From Anisus vortex (taxonomy: Eukaryota; Mollusca; Gastropoda; Planorbidae), in assembly GCA_949126835.1 (NCBI GenBank), contig CASBPS010000116.1, forward strand, positions 682,001 to 746,000: DNA of 64,000 nt, in the 5' to 3' direction. How positions within the stretch are numbered: the first letter of the stretch is position 1; each line of letters begins with the position of its first letter. A model generated the notes under the pieces. It was not told where the DNA came from. It ran no database searches and saw nothing but the letters and a program-made list of their open reading frames with translations. Below are positions 21,944 through 34,585 of this stretch, one piece after another. A program made the position numbers and the translations under genes.

Positions 21944-22225
21944 CTATTTATATTTTGCACCAACGAAAAAGACAACGAAAATCATTCTTCCTCTGCTTCT
22001 TGAGCGTTCCATTTCGCTTTCCTTTGCTGTGTCAGTGGCAGCCATGTTTCTATGATGAACCGGGGCCGTTGGATGTAAAAATGGTTTTGGGCTCCAGAGC
22101 TTTTCCTCCATGGTGGCTCGCTCAGGCCTGACCTGGTTACGGGCCTCTCTGTCGAGTGGACACCAGTGCAGGATATTCTCTGCATACAAGTCATTTATGA
22201 AACCAGTTTGAAAATGCGGGCACAC
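21944..22225 (-). pseudogene. LINE carboxyl-terminal fragment (knuckle region)
   Basis: The minus strand reads CPHFQTGFINDLYAENILHW, then CPLDREARNQVRPERATM, EEKLWSPKPFL and TAPVHH. The spacing C...HIL..CPL...AR...P...EEKLWG...L..TA matches the end of a Jockey/I-like LINE RT; the second Cys of the first pair is replaced by Phe. Only about 70 codons are recognisable. It is a different LINE tail from those with the RIGL finger. Confidence 0.65.
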
Positions 22226-22334
22226 AATACTAGTAGATTGATAAGGACGCGATTTCGGTAAAGTTTCAATTCTGTAGGATTAATTTAAACTTTAGTGGTT
22301 TTCGAGGGGTTGAAAAATTCGTAGCAATTTCAAT

Positions 22335-25165
22335 TTCAGTAATAAACATAAACATAATTGTTGGAGATTCAGTAATAAACATAAACATAATTGTTAGAGA
22401 TTCAGTAATAAACATAAACATAATGGTTGGAGATTCAGTAATAAACACAAACATAATTGTTGGAAATTCAGTAATAAACATAAACATAATTGTTGGAGAT
22501 TCAGTTATAAACATAAACATAATTGTTGGAGATTCAGTAATAAACATAAACATAATTGTTGGAGATTCAGTAATAAACATAAACATAATTGTTGGAGATT
22601 CAGTAATAAACATAAACATATTGTTGGAGATTCAGTAATAAACATAAACATAATTGTTGGAGATTCAGTAATAAACATAAACATAATTGTTGGAGATTCA
22701 GCAATAAACATAAACATAATTGTTGGAGATTCAGTAATAAACATAAACATAATTGTTGGAGATTCAGTAATAAACATAAACATAATTGTTGGAGATTCAG
22801 TAATAAACATTAACATAATTGTTGGAGATTAAGTAATAACATAAACATAATTGTTGGAGATTCAGTAATAAACATAAACATAATTGTTGGAGATTCAGTA
22901 ATAAACATAAACATAATGGTTGGAGATTCAGTAATAAACACAAACATAATTGTTGGAAATTCAGTAATAAACACAAACATAATTGTTGGAAATTCAGTAA
23001 TAAACATAAACATAATTGTTGGAGATTTAGTTATAAACATAAACATAATTGTTGGAGATTCAGTAATAAACATAAACATAATTGTTGGAGATTCAGTAAT
23101 AAACATAAACATAATTGTTGGAGATTCAGTAATAAACATAAACATATTGTTGGAGATTCAGTAATAAACATAAACATAATTGTTGGAGATTCAGTAATAA
23201 ACATAAACATAATTGTTGGAGATTCAGTAATAAACATAAACATAATTGTTGGAGATTCAGTAATAAACATAAACATAATTGTTGGAGATTCAGTAATAAA
23301 CATAAACATAATTGTTGGAGATTCAGTAATAAACATTAACATAATTGTTGGAGATTAAGTAATAACATAAACATAATTGTTGGAGATTCAGTAATATCAT
23401 AAACATAATTGTTGGAGATTCAGTAATAAACATAAACATAATTGTTGGAGATTCAGTAATAAACATAAACATAATTGTTGGAGATTCAGTAATAAACATA
23501 AACATAATTGTTGGAGATTCAGTAATAAACATAAACATAATTGTTGGAGATTCAGTAATGAACATAAACATAATTGTTGGAGATTCAGTAATAAACATAA
23601 ACATAATTGTTGGAGATTCAGTAATAAACATTAACATAATTGTTGGAGATTAAGTAATAACATAAACATAATTGTTGGAGATTCAGTAATAAACATAAAC
23701 ATTATTGTTGGAGATTCAGTAATAAACATAAACATAATGGTTGGAGATTCAGTAATAAACACAAACATAATTGTTGGAAATTCAGTAATAAACACAAACA
23801 TAATTGTTGGAAATTCAGTAATAAACATAAACATAATTGTTGGAGATTTAGTTATAAACATAAACATAATTGTTGGAGATTCAGTAATAAACATAAACAT
23901 AATTGTTGGAGATTCAGTAATAAACATAAACATAATTGTTGGAGATTCAGTAATAAACATAAACATATTGTTGGAGATTCAGTAATAAACATAAACATAA
24001 TTGTTGGAGATTCAGTAATAAACATAAACATAATTGTTGGAGATTCAGTAATAAACATAAACATAATTGTTGGAGATTCAGTAATAAACATAAACATAAT
24101 TGTTGGAGATTCAGTAATAAACATAAACATAATTGTTGGAGATTCAGTAATAAACATTAACATAATTGTTGGAGATTAAGTAATAACATAAACATAATTG
24201 TTGGAGATTCAGTAATATCATAAACATAATTGTTGGAGATTCAGTAATAAACATAAACATAATTGTTGGAGATTCAGTAATAAACATAAACATAATTGTT
24301 GGAGATTCAGTAATAAACATAAACATAATTGTTGGAGATTCAGTAATAAACATAAACATAATTGTTGGAGATTCAGTAATGAACATAAACATAATTGTTG
24401 GAGATTCAGTAATAAAAAATAAACATAATTGTTGGAGATTCAGTAATAAACATAAACATAATTGTTGGAGATTCAGTAATAAACATAAACATAATTGTTG
24501 GAGATTCAGTAATAAACATAAACATAATTGTATGAGATTCAGTAATAAAAAATAAACATAATTGTTGGAGATTCAGTAATAAACATAAACATAATTGTTG
24601 GAGATTCAGTAATAAACATAAACATAATTGTTGGAGATTCAGTAATAAACATAAACATAATTGTTGGAGATTCAGTAATAAACATAAACATAATTGTTGG
24701 AGATTCAGTAATAAAAAATAAACATAATTGTTGGAGATATAGTAATAAACATAAGCATAATTGTTGGAGATTCAGTAATAAAAATAAACATCATTGTTGG
24801 AGATTTAGTAATAAACATAAATATAATTGTTAGAGATTCAGTAATAAACATAAAGATAATTGTTGGAGATTCAGTAATAAACATAAACATAATTGTTGGA
24901 GATTCAGTAATAAACATTAACATAATTGTTGGAGATTCAGTCATAAACATAAACATAATTGTTGGAGATTCAGTAATAAACATAAACATAATTGTTGGAG
25001 ATTCAGTAATAAACATAAACATAATTGTTGGAGATTCAGTAATAAACTTAAACATAATTGTTGGAGATTCAGTAATAAAAATAAACATAATTGTTGGAGA
25101 TTCAGTAATAAACATAAACATAATTGTTGGAGATTCAGTAATAAACATAAACATAATTGTTCTCG
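22335..25165. repeat. 33-bp satellite, about 85 copies, with an 821-bp higher-order block
   Basis: The monomer reads TTCAGTAATAAACATAAACA then TAATTGTTGGAGA. Marker variants (ATTAAC with GATTAAGTAATAACAT) occur near 22808, 23334, 23629 and 24155, spaced 526, 295 and 526 bp. Therefore the block from about 22800 to 23600 is repeated 821 bp later, to about 24418. The right third (24400-25165) has scattered private changes. Predicted peptides are shadows of the period. Confidence 0.95.
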
Positions 25166-25329
25166 ACCAAGTTTGGCCACGGATTACACAGCAAGTGCGT
25201 AAAGGCCAGGGGTAGCCGTGGACAGACTGACTAAGTCACAGGTAGGTGAAAATCTTGGTTGTCGTGTACGTGTGCGTGAACGTGACGGGAAGTACCATAG
25301 ATACTCATCTGCCCTCCCCCACACAACGG
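25166..25329. other. Satellite right flank, non-coding
   Basis: The satellite ends abruptly at CTCGACCAAG. The next 150 bp are more GC-rich and resemble no feature I can name. Confidence 0.35.
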
Positions 25330-25560
25330 AAAACAATCTTCAGTAAAAGGCGAAAGATTAACACTTTGTGTAAAAAAGCCTTAACTATAAGGCTGTTCAT
25401 AAATTATGTTAAATAATGCTAGTTTGATTCAATGAAAAGCAGTCAATGCATACTAATGAAATCAAGTTCTTAGCTAAAAGGTGTTTTTAAACATTATAAA
25501 TGTAATGTAAACATATTTATTCCTTATGTGTCCATTTTATACTGTTTTGTTATCACTAAT
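25330..25560 (+). repeat. Family R, copy 5 (short fragment)
   Basis: Contains GCCTTAACTATAAGGCTGTT, AATGAAATCAAGTTCTTAGC and TAAAAGGTGTTTTTAAACAT, the core of family R in + orientation. Truncated at both sides. Confidence 0.6.
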
Positions 25561-25847
25561 AGCAATAATATATTAATTTAATTTTGTATAAATATGAAGT
25601 TGTGAACAGATGAGTCGCTCACTAAAGAACTATTCCACTGGTCCGGGTCTTTTAAAGGAATGGATCCGAAAGCCGGTCACTTCCAAAAGACCCGGATCAT
25701 TTCTGATCCGAGGCCCGTACAACATTTCTATATGCTGCTTTCCACAGTTAACTTTGGATCCGGGTCACACTGTCCCCGCTTCTTACTCGTAAGCTCTCTT
25801 GCGTTTGTTACGAATGAGATTGATTGCTTATTAGCTACCAATCATCA
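25561..25847. other. Non-coding spacer
   Basis: Contains repeated GACCCGGATC / GATCCGGGTC words around 25650-25770 that can pair as small palindromes. No gene recognised. Confidence 0.35.
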
Positions 25848-26980
25848 ATATAAGATAAGATAAGATTGCTTTATTGATCCAAATAAATGGAAATTTTATT
25901 TGATTACATAAATTCCGTCTTTCAGCATACTTAAAACAATATTAAATAACCATTTGAACTCAAACACAATAGACATTTGCGCAAACTATTATACCATTTA
26001 TCATACAAGAAAAAAGTAGGCCTATCATTTAAGAGTCAGCTATTGAGCCATTGTATTTCCTGGTTGAAAGATGATTCTTTTGAAAGAGTCTCACTGATAG
26101 TGGAACAAAAGAGTTTCTATATCTCTCTGTTCTTGCCCTTATTGAAAGAAGCCGACCACTTCGACTGATATTATGTAACTATCATGAAGCGGGTGTGCAT
26201 GATCTTGGATGATTTTATCAATCATAGACAGGCACCTTGAACTGAAAATATCCGCAAGAGATGATAATTCTGTCTGTTTAGTACAAGAGGCTTTGTTTTT
26301 TATTAGGCGGTCTATCCGGTGTTTGTTCAATGTGGTGGTATTACCATACCAGCAGGTGATTGCAAAGGTTATGATGCTACCAACAGTCGCTGAGTAAAAT
26401 AGATTTATAATGGTTTTCTCTATTTGAAATGTTTTTAGTTTACTAAGACAGAAAAGTCGTTGGTGCCTTTTCTTACAGAGGCTTTGGCAGTGGTCAGACC
26501 TAGTCAGTTTGACAGTAATTGTGACGCCAAGAAATTTATATTGCGAGACTTGATCTATTATTGGGTTGTTTATGTGCAAATCAGTCAGCTTGTGTTTCTC
26601 CTTACGGAAGTCTACAATTATTTCTTTCGTTTTTGTGATGTTCATTATTAGGTAGTTCTCTTCGCACCAATTGTAGAAATCCGATGCCGTCCTGTGATAG
26701 AGACTGTCGTCACTGGAAACAAGGCCGACAATGGCTGTATCATCGGCGTAATTGTTTAAAGATACTGTATCGATTGCCGAACTTTGAATGTCATTGGTGT
26801 AAATTATAGAACGGGAGAGAGGACACACAATTGAGGCACTCCAGTGCTTATTTCTCGTATTTGTGAGGTACATCCCTCTACTCTGACAAATTGAGGGCGG
26901 TTTATAAAACATAGCATGATCCAGGCTTGGATGCGTTGACTGACATTTAAAACTCAATAGCTACCATGGCATTTCCCCTG
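25848..26980 (-). mobile_element. LINE (Rex1/CR1-like) 3' half
   Basis: Minus strand from an RT palm to a 3' end whose UTR has TTTCCATTTATTTGGATCAA then TAAAGCAATC and finishes in repeated (CTTAT) units at 25850-25866, a simple-repeat LINE tail. The 5' part is missing. It sits between two family R copies. Confidence 0.75.
26139..26957 (-). pseudogene. LINE reverse transcriptase, partial
   Basis: A 272-codon frame. SLNNYADDTAIVGLVSSDD gives the catalytic YADD near residue 90; then FYNWCEENYLIMNITKTKE, IIVDFRKEKHKL and YKFLGVTITVKLTRSDH give the palm-thumb blocks; then KLKTFQIEKTIINLFYSA, ITCWYGNTTTLNKH and HPLHDSYIIS give the usual end of this group. Upstream of YADD the motif B region is garbled (IVCPLSRSIIYTND in place of a QGCVLSP-type block), which points to frameshifts. 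The frame is nearly continuous downstream, but the enzyme lacks its 5' half. Confidence 0.75.
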
Positions 26981-28639
26981 GTTTTGCCCGTATGGCCAGC
27001 CCGTTTTCATGACCTTTTTTTTTACATAGGCCCAATGCAATCAAAGCCTTTTTTACAGCTTTTATTATAAATGAAACCCTAAGTGTTACATATCAAAATA
27101 AGCAGAAATGAAAGCGTATCTACAATATGCTAATAGAACATTTTTAAATTCTAGAATAAGTGTGAAAGTTAAGGTGAAAGTAAGAATGTTGTTTTAGAAA
27201 CAAAGACAAACAAATAAGATATATTCAACTTACAGTCTAATAACTCCGAAAATAATAATCCGAATAAAAAAGAAACTTTGCGATCCTTTTAAGAATTCTA
27301 TTGAAAACACTCGCTTCAAATTTCATTAATTTTTGTTCACAAATAACAAAGATACACACAAAAAACTAAACACAAGTACAGTAAGAATACTAAGGGAAAA
27401 AAATGGAAAATTAAACCAGACATCGCCAAAAAAATCACTTTTAAACACAAAAAACATGTGTTCCAGTTAATATTTACATCTGAAAAGAACGAATACGGAA
27501 GTAGACGATTAAAAACAAGGACGATAGTTTATTATTTCTAAATCTTGGATTGGATTTGGACAAAATAAATGTATAAGGGTTTCTGAACCGCAAAATGCGG
27601 CTCATGGTAGTTAAAGAGTTAAAGTAGATAGTTTCTGTATCATAAGCCGTGAGTTTGTTTATTTGTGCTCTATAGGCTCCTGAGCTGTTTGACTAATCGG
27701 GTCAAAAGGTAAATGTATACATTAGAAACGTCCTCCAAATGAAATTTGTATTATACAAAATATTGCTTGATTCGTTAATTTTTTTATGTTTAATAAACGA
27801 AGACCTATTACTAATCACCGTATGTTAACGTTCTAAATTGATCGCCATTTAAGATTAATGTCCCTTTGAAATGCTTTGGCTATGTTGAACGTGAGATCTT
27901 ATCGTGTTTTCAGAATAATCTCCCTTTGAAATGCTTTCAATAAAAAAAATAACACAAACTAAATACCGAAAGATACGTTCTCACTACAGTTTTTATTGTA
28001 ATAAAATAATACTAATAATTTAAAAAAAATCTTTTAACAAAACACATTGTAATCATTCATTTCTCCGTCATTTTGACGGGCATAACCACTAGTTGTAAAT
28101 AATGTTGATGGTACCATTTTTGCATTATAATTAGCCAATACGATTACAGTATTTTACATTTACTCTTTTAATTTTACTTATTAGTCGAAAAAAAGGTCTA
28201 GTAGCTTAAACTTAAATTAAAAAACAAAAGATTTATTATAATTAGATTAGTAACTTACAACTAGACAAGTGAAAATACATTTATTTTTTTAAAATGTCAA
28301 CAGTTCAAGTGAATGGATTACAACACAATATACTTAATGGAAAACATATAAATGATATAGGCCTTAAGAGGGAAGAATGCTAAAGTGAAACAGTTAACTG
28401 AGTTTGAAGTTACAATGTTACAATGTAATCATTAGTAACTATTATCTTTACTTATAGGCGGATCAATACTTTCAGTACTGGGAGAAAGTACTGGGAGAAA
28501 GTACTAGGAGAAAGGGGCAATAAACAGGGGGCGGGAGAGAATTACGAAGTGTCCCGTCATTCCGGTTAAGGAATCCGGATCTTTTTAGTAAGCGCTCATT
28601 TGAGCGGCGATCAGTATTGTGAACCGTTTGGCCCATCTC
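26981..28639. other. Non-coding spacer, with a 13-bp triplicate at 28476-28515
   Basis: No gene or element recognised over 1.6 kb of AT-rich sequence. Near the right end AGTACTGGGAGAA is repeated three times. AATCTCCCTTTGAAATGCTTT occurs twice, near 27859 and 27917, a short local duplication. Confidence 0.4.
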
Positions 28640-29690
28640 TAATTGTGGGCTATGCCCTCCAGGCTCTCCATTCGCAATCTTCAAGCCTTAATTATAAGAC
28701 TGTTCATAAATTGTGTTAAATACTGTAAAAATGATTATATTAAAAGGAGTAAATGCGAACGAATGAAATCAAGTTAGTAGCTAAAGAGGAGTTTTATATT
28801 TATATTTACAATGTAAGAATATTAATTAAATAATTTAATGTATGTTTTTAGAAATATAAGCGACAATATAAATTTCAACAAAACGGTTTTTAATTTAATG
28901 CAAATTAAGAAGTAGATCTAAACAAATAATGAACAAATAGGGATGCTCTACGACATAAAATGGCATATTATGTCCCTTGATTACATTTTGAAATTACTCT
29001 AGATGTCTAAAATATTAAGGTAGCCGGGAATGTATCGTGACTATTTTTTTAAACAAATTAATTAAATACCATTCTTTTAGTATATGTAATTTTTCTTATC
29101 TAATGTATACAATTCAGTATGTTTGAAGTCAGGAATTTAAATTACAAAAGTAACAATTACAACATTTTCCACCAATGTTTTCTTCCAGCTTGGTTTACCA
29201 CGCATGTAATATATCTTAAACCATTTCCACGGCGACGGCATGTACATTTATGATTGTTCAAACATAGATTGACTTCATGCTAGAATATATTAATTATTTA
29301 GAAGTAAAATTCTCACTGTACATCAGTTTTAACTTTTTCTATTATTCTAATTGTTTCCTCCAACTGCATACCATAAGCACTGAGAATACTAAATGTAATG
29401 GGAAGAAGCAATATATATTCATAATGATCATTATTAACATTATATTGCGTTATTCTAATTGTATATTACTAAAATTTGATTCAATATATTCTTTTAAAGT
29501 TTGCAAAGTTTTTCATCTCATGTTATAATTAAGATATTTAATGTTTCAACATTTCATTTAACACCTCTAGATTATGTTTGTTTGCGTTCTGTGAATTTGA
29601 AAAAAAAAAGTTTTAGTACGCTTTACTTTTACATGGTGAAAATGATAATAAATAAAAGAACGGTAACTATTGTCTATTTGATAAAAACGT
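28640..29690 (+). repeat. Family R, copy 6
   Basis: Aligns in order with 16400-17225: AAGCCTTAATTATAAGACTG, AAATCAAGTTAGTAGCTAAA, CCCTTGATTACATTTTGAAA, AGATGTCTAAAA, CACCTCTAGATTATG, ACTTTTACATGG and AAAGAACGGTAAC. Short frames inside are not conserved with the other copies. Confidence 0.6.
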
Positions 29691-29867
29691 TTCGTTTCAG
29701 TTATGTCCCTTGCATTTTTCTCAGTCTTAAAAGTTATGAAGAAGGCTGCAGGGTTATAACCTTACTTGGTAGTTTGGAGTAAACTTACTGATCTCACGAC
29801 CAGCATGCAATTATTTTAATATAATAAAAATGAATGAGAAGTGTACAATAGCATTTGAAAATGTATA

Positions 29868-29914
29868 ATCATATCATATCATATCATATCATATATCATA
29901 TCATATCATATATA
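29868..29914. repeat. ATATC microsatellite
   Basis: Repeats of ATATC/TATCA with interruptions. It abuts the left edge of the Helitron array, so the exact 5' end of the first unit (TC followed by ATATAT) cannot be separated from the microsatellite. Confidence 0.9.
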
Positions 29915-31658
29915 TATATAAATCTCAAAAGGAATATGTATGTGGCTGGCTGGCTGGCTGGGTATGTACATACCGCATAATCTTTTTAAATACTGGACAT
30001 AAAAACGTGAAATTTGCTACAAATATTCTTTGCGTTACGGCGGTGAACACTGTCAAGGTTTTAAAAAAATTAAAATGACCGCAGTGGTCAGTTTGGTCAA
30101 AAAACGCGAATAAAACGACATATTTTGGGTTCATGTTGAATTTGCCGTTCCAACTTTTTATAGTTTTTCGTCACAAAGTTAGAAAAAAAAGGATGCGCTG
30201 AGATTATTTTTATGACGTCATCAATCTTTGCGCATGGATTTTATAGCAATGAAGGGACATTTTTCATTCATGTTTAAATTGACGTCATCAAACTATGTGC
30301 ATGGATTTTATTATCTCAACTCAATGACGGGAACAAATTTTCTTCATGTTTAAATTGTCTACGTGCCGTAAACAACATAAATTCTTTACACTACCAATAC
30401 TGTAGTTGATTTTCCTAATCTATCACTACTTTAATACTTTACACTGTGAATACATGACTTAAAGCTAATTAATAATTTAAAACTTTACAAACATAGGACA
30501 AAGCAAATAGATTTAGCATTTTTTTTTCTGTTTCGGGAAGTAATACCGACGCCTTACTAAGCTTATTTAAACGCAATGGTCCTGGTTACACTCTATATTT
30601 AAGCTTATAATTATATGGCGTCATCAAATTTTGCGTATTTATGCGTTTAAGAAGGGAACAAAATTTTGTTTTAATTTGCGTCGTAATTTGTAAAATGCAA
30701 TATTTAAATGGTATAAGTTACCGGAAAATACTTTATGCCCGCTTAAGACTATTGTTTATAACTCCATGGGTTATTTTATCCAGTTCCGAGAACTGGGCAC
30801 CTTTAGGCTTATCGCCTAGGTAACGGCCATTGTTTAAATTACCGGGCAATGTTTAAATTACCGCGTAATGTTTATAATACCGGGCAATGTTTATAATACC
30901 GGGCAATGTTTAAATTACCGGGCAATGTTTAAATTACCGGGCAATGTTTATAATACCGGGCAATGTTTATAATACCGGGCAATGTTTAAATTACCGGGCA
31001 ATGTTTAAATTACCGGGCAATGTTTAAATTACCGGGCAATTTTTCTAATACCGGGCAATGTTTATAATACCGGGCAATGTTTAAATTACCGGGCAATGTT
31101 TAAATTACCGGGCAATGTTTAATTTGCCGGGCAACGTTCAAATTGCCGGAACTAAATTTTTAAAGTTTTAATTCGTGTCGTATACGTTTTATAAACATTA
31201 TTTCATAAGGGTTTCATTTGTTATTGTTTTACATGTTGAATAGAAAATTTAATTCTAAGTTTGCTTCCAAAGCAACAATAAATAAATAAATAGCAAATAA
31301 ACAAAAACAACACAACATAGGTCTGCGACTTAATGTTTGTCGTAAAAAAAATATATCAAACAATCATTAAAAAAAAAAAAGTACTGTCCAATGTTCTTAA
31401 TCAATGAATAGAACAAAATATATTCATGTTTTAATTTGCGTCGTAATTTATAGCGGGCAATTTTGTAATTGTTATAATGGGTGATGAGTAATGATTTTAA
31501 CGGGTAATTCATGTTGTAGCGGGCAAATAAAAAATTACCTCACGTTTAAATTCGTGTCGTAGGTCATGCGGGCAATCTCATTATAACTGACTGAGTAGTT
31601 AGAGTGTATGTAAACATAACTTTTAGCCGGTTCGGAGGACCGGGCACATAACGGCTTG
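29911..31658 (+). mobile_element. Helitron unit 1 (non-autonomous)
   Basis: Starts TATATATATAAATCTC, then AAAAGGAATATG and a GGCTG repeat, a head shared with units 2 to 8. It ends with the hairpin CCGGTTCGGAGGACCGG (31627-31643) and CATAACGGCTTG, after which unit 2 begins with no spacer. No gene. It carries two TGACGTCA palindromes (30213, 30280) and a 19-bp minisatellite (30831-31149). The tail (AAGGGTTTCATTTGTTATTG onward) is also the region after the Rep/helicase gene in unit 7, so the unit is an internal-deletion derivative of that type. Confidence 0.75.
30831..31149. repeat. 19-bp minisatellite in Helitron unit 1, about 16 copies
   Basis: Two variants intermix: ACCGGGCAATGTTTAAATT and ACCGGGCAATGTTTATAAT. 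The same array occurs in units 4, 5, 6 and 8 with different lengths. Confidence 0.9.
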
Positions 31659-32253
31659 TATATATATAAATCTCAAAAGGAATATGTATGTGGCTGGCTG
31701 GCTGGCTGGGTATGTACATACCGCATAATCTTTTTAAATACTGGACATAAAAACGTGAAATTTGCTACAAATATTCTTTGCGTTACGGCGGTGAACACTG
31801 TCAAGGTTTAAAAAAAATTAAAATGTCCGCAGTGGTCAGTTTGGTCAAAAAACGCGAATAAAACGACATATTTTGGGTTCATGTTCAAATTGCCGTTCCA
31901 ACTTTTTATAGTTTTTCGATCGATCGCGCTAAAAAAATTAAAAAAAGGATGGCGTTGAGATTTTTTTTAGGATGACGTCATCAAAGTTTGCGCAGAGATA
32001 GCTAGCCGGCTTTTCGTTATGACGTCATCAAATTTTGCGTATTCATTTAAAATTAACTTTGCTTCAATGTTTGCTAATGTATTTTATGAATGAATAGAAC
32101 AAAATATATTCACGTTTTAATTTGCGTCGTAATTTATCGCGGGATATTTTTAAATTGTTATAATGGGTAATGATTAATGGTTTTAATGGGTATCTTACGT
32201 TGTATCTGGCAAATACAAAATTCCTTCACGTTTTTATTCGTGTTGTATATGTC

Positions 32254-32968
32254 CACAGAATAGGTATAAAACAGAATGCGCAATCGCATTATATTTCTGT
32301 TTTGAGCAGTAATACCGACGCCGTACTAAGCTTATTTAAACGCAGCGGTCCTGGTTACACTCTATATTTATGCTTATTTAGCCTACAACGTCCTTTTCTT
32401 CAAATCTACAAGTTCGAACACCCAAAGCTAATATTTCAGGAAAATGTGCATAAACGGTTGTGTAAAAAACTATCGTAAAAAAGAGCATGTCAAACTGCAT
32501 GGCTTTCCTGACTCCATAAAGGATAAACAACAACATAAACAACCTCATATTAACTCATTATGAATTATATGCCTATTTCCCTTCATAATTTTAAAAGTTT
32601 ATTTTGGTTTAAAAAGTATATATATTTATGTACCGGTAGCCGCAGCAATTTAGTTACCGGTACCGAGCTACGTCTAAGCCATTTTTTTTTCAAATCAGTA
32701 CCGGGTAATAAATATTTTTACATCATATTGGCTTAATCATATAATGTTCAAAACAAAATGGGTAATTAAGTCAAATTTATATAAAAGTAAGCCTATAATG
32801 AGAGATAATGTAGGCCCTATATATATTGTATATATTTATGGCAGACGTAGATATCATTTCTCATTTTACTATAGTAGCGTCTCTAGCGACCGCTGCATTG
32901 CGGAAAATGGTAACTTTAAGTGAGTGCGTATATAGGGATTGTGCATTCTGTTCTATACCTATTCTGTG
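32254..32968 (+). mobile_element. P-element-like non-autonomous transposon, copy 2
   Basis: Same ends as copy 1 (CACAGAATAGGTATA... and its inverse) with a few substitutions. Flanks TATATGTC (32246-32253) and TATACGTC (32969-32976) form an 8-bp duplication with one mismatch. 715 bp. It retains a longer THAP remnant than copy 1. Inserted into Helitron unit 2. Confidence 0.85.
32444..32563 (+). pseudogene. THAP-domain open frame in P-like copy 2
   Basis: A 39-codon frame starts at the ATG at 32444: MCINGCVKNYRKKEHV, then KLHGFPDSIKDKQ. C-x3-C followed by the H-x-F-P signature is the first half of a THAP finger, the DNA-binding domain of P transposases. The second Cys-His pair that completes a THAP finger is absent and the frame stops soon after, so it is a stub. 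In copy 3 the same region has an in-frame stop. Confidence 0.65.
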
Positions 32969-33691
32969 TATACGTCTTATAAACTTTGTAGCGGGAAATT
33001 GTTCAATTGCCAGGCAATGTTTAAATTGCCGAGCTCAACGTTTTAAAGTTTTAATTTGTATCGTATACGTCTTATAAACTATGTAGCGGGAAATTTTTAT
33101 ATTGCCGGGCAATGTTTAAATTTGCCGGACCAACTTTTTAAAGTTTTAATTCATGTCGTATACGTTGTATAAACTATGATTCATATCGGTTTCAGTTGTT
33201 ATTGTTTTTCCTGTTGAATTTAAAATTTAATTCTAAGTTTGCTTCCAAAGCAACAATAAATAAATAGCAAATAACACCAACGAAAACAAAAAAAAAATTA
33301 AAAAAAATGAAATATTGATCTACGACTAATGTTGTAGCAAAAAAATATATCAAACAATCATTTTCGAATTAACAGTACTTTTTAAAAGACATGTGAGTTC
33401 TGTTTTACAGAAAGAGTTTAATTACCCAATAAACTCACAAAATTCGATCATAGTGGTCATACTTTGAGCAAGAAATAATAAAACATTATTATTATTTGTT
33501 TTTCCTTTTTAGTTGTATATTGAATTGGTGTATAATAAAGTGTGCAAAACAAAAATAAATTTAAAAAATACTGACCACAAAAAAAAAAATACTACTTTAT
33601 GTATGTTGCAAAAACAAAACTAAAAAACTATAATGTGTCAAGCATATTCTAAAAAAAAGCCCGTTCGAAGAATCGGGCACATAACGGCTTG

Positions 33692-34585
33692 TATATATAT
33701 AAATCTCAAAAGGAATATGTGGCTGGCTGGGTATGTACATACCGCATAATCTTTTTAAATACTGGACATAAAAACGTGAAATTTGCTACAAATATTCTTT
33801 GCGTTACGGCGGTGAACACTGTCAAGGTTTTAAAAAAATTTAAATGACCGCAGTGGTCAGTTTGGTCAAAAAACGCGAATAAAACGTCATATTTTGGGTT
33901 CATGTTAAAATTGCCGTTCCAACTTTTTATAGTTTTTCGATCGATCGCGCTAAAAAAATATAAAAAAGGACGCGCAGAGATTATTTTTATATGACGTCAT
34001 CAAAGTTTGCGCAGGGATAGCTGGCTGTCTTTTTTTTTATGGCGTCATCGAGTTTTGCGTATTCATTTTAATTAACTTTTCTTCAATGTTTGCTAATGTA
34101 TTTTATGAATGAATAGAACAAAATATATTCACGTTTTAATTCGTGTCGTATACGAAATATAAACTTTTGTAGTTGTTGCGTGCAATCTCATTATAACTGC
34201 TTGAGTAGTAAGAGTGTATGTAAACATAACTTTTAGCTTTTTCAATTCGTTTGAAGCGGGCGTATACGCATTAAAATCTTTCTAGCGGGAAATATTTCAC
34301 GTTTCAATTCTTTTCTAGAGGGCAATATTTCACGTTTCAATTCGTTTCTAGCGGGCAATATTTCACGTTGCAGTTCGTTTCGGTTGTAGCGGGCGTACAA
34401 AATGTCATTCACATTTAAATTTGTGACGTATACATCGATAAACTTTTTAACGGGTGGGGTTTTATTAATTGCCGTATATATTAACTGTGAAGCGGGAAAT
34501 CTCATTATAACTTTAGGCTTATCGCCTTGGTAACAACCATTGTTTAAATTACTGGGCAAGGTTTAAATTACCGGGTAATGTTTAT
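33692..34585 (+). mobile_element. Helitron unit 3a, 5' part only
   Basis: Standard head at 33692, a body like unit 4, TGACGTCA at 33992, and a run of ...GCGGGCAATATTTCACGTT words (34240-34400). It breaks off inside the first copies of the 19-bp repeat at about 34585 and continues directly into the body of another unit that has lost its first 80-90 bases. No 3' hairpin. Confidence 0.65.

Larger units (their letters stand above)
31659..33691 (+). mobile_element. Helitron unit 2, carrying a P-like insertion
   Basis: Standard head at 31659. It ends with a second hairpin type, GCCCGTTCGAAGAATCGGGC (33659-33678), and CATAACGGCTTG. It lacks the 19-bp array; single related words remain (GCCGGGCAATGTTTAAATTT near 33105). 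TGACGTCA occurs at 31973 and 32020. A P-like element interrupts it at 32254-32968. The tail is the same type as in unit 7. Confidence 0.75.

Noticed and set aside
22335..25165. CRISPR-like array
   Set aside because: Direct repeats are contiguous with no unique spacers, and the context is eukaryotic transposons with no cas genes.
22266..25180. Many 70-150 codon frames such as repeated ITESPTIMFMF
   Set aside because: Same artefact in the second 33-bp satellite; frames break wherever the monomer has an indel.
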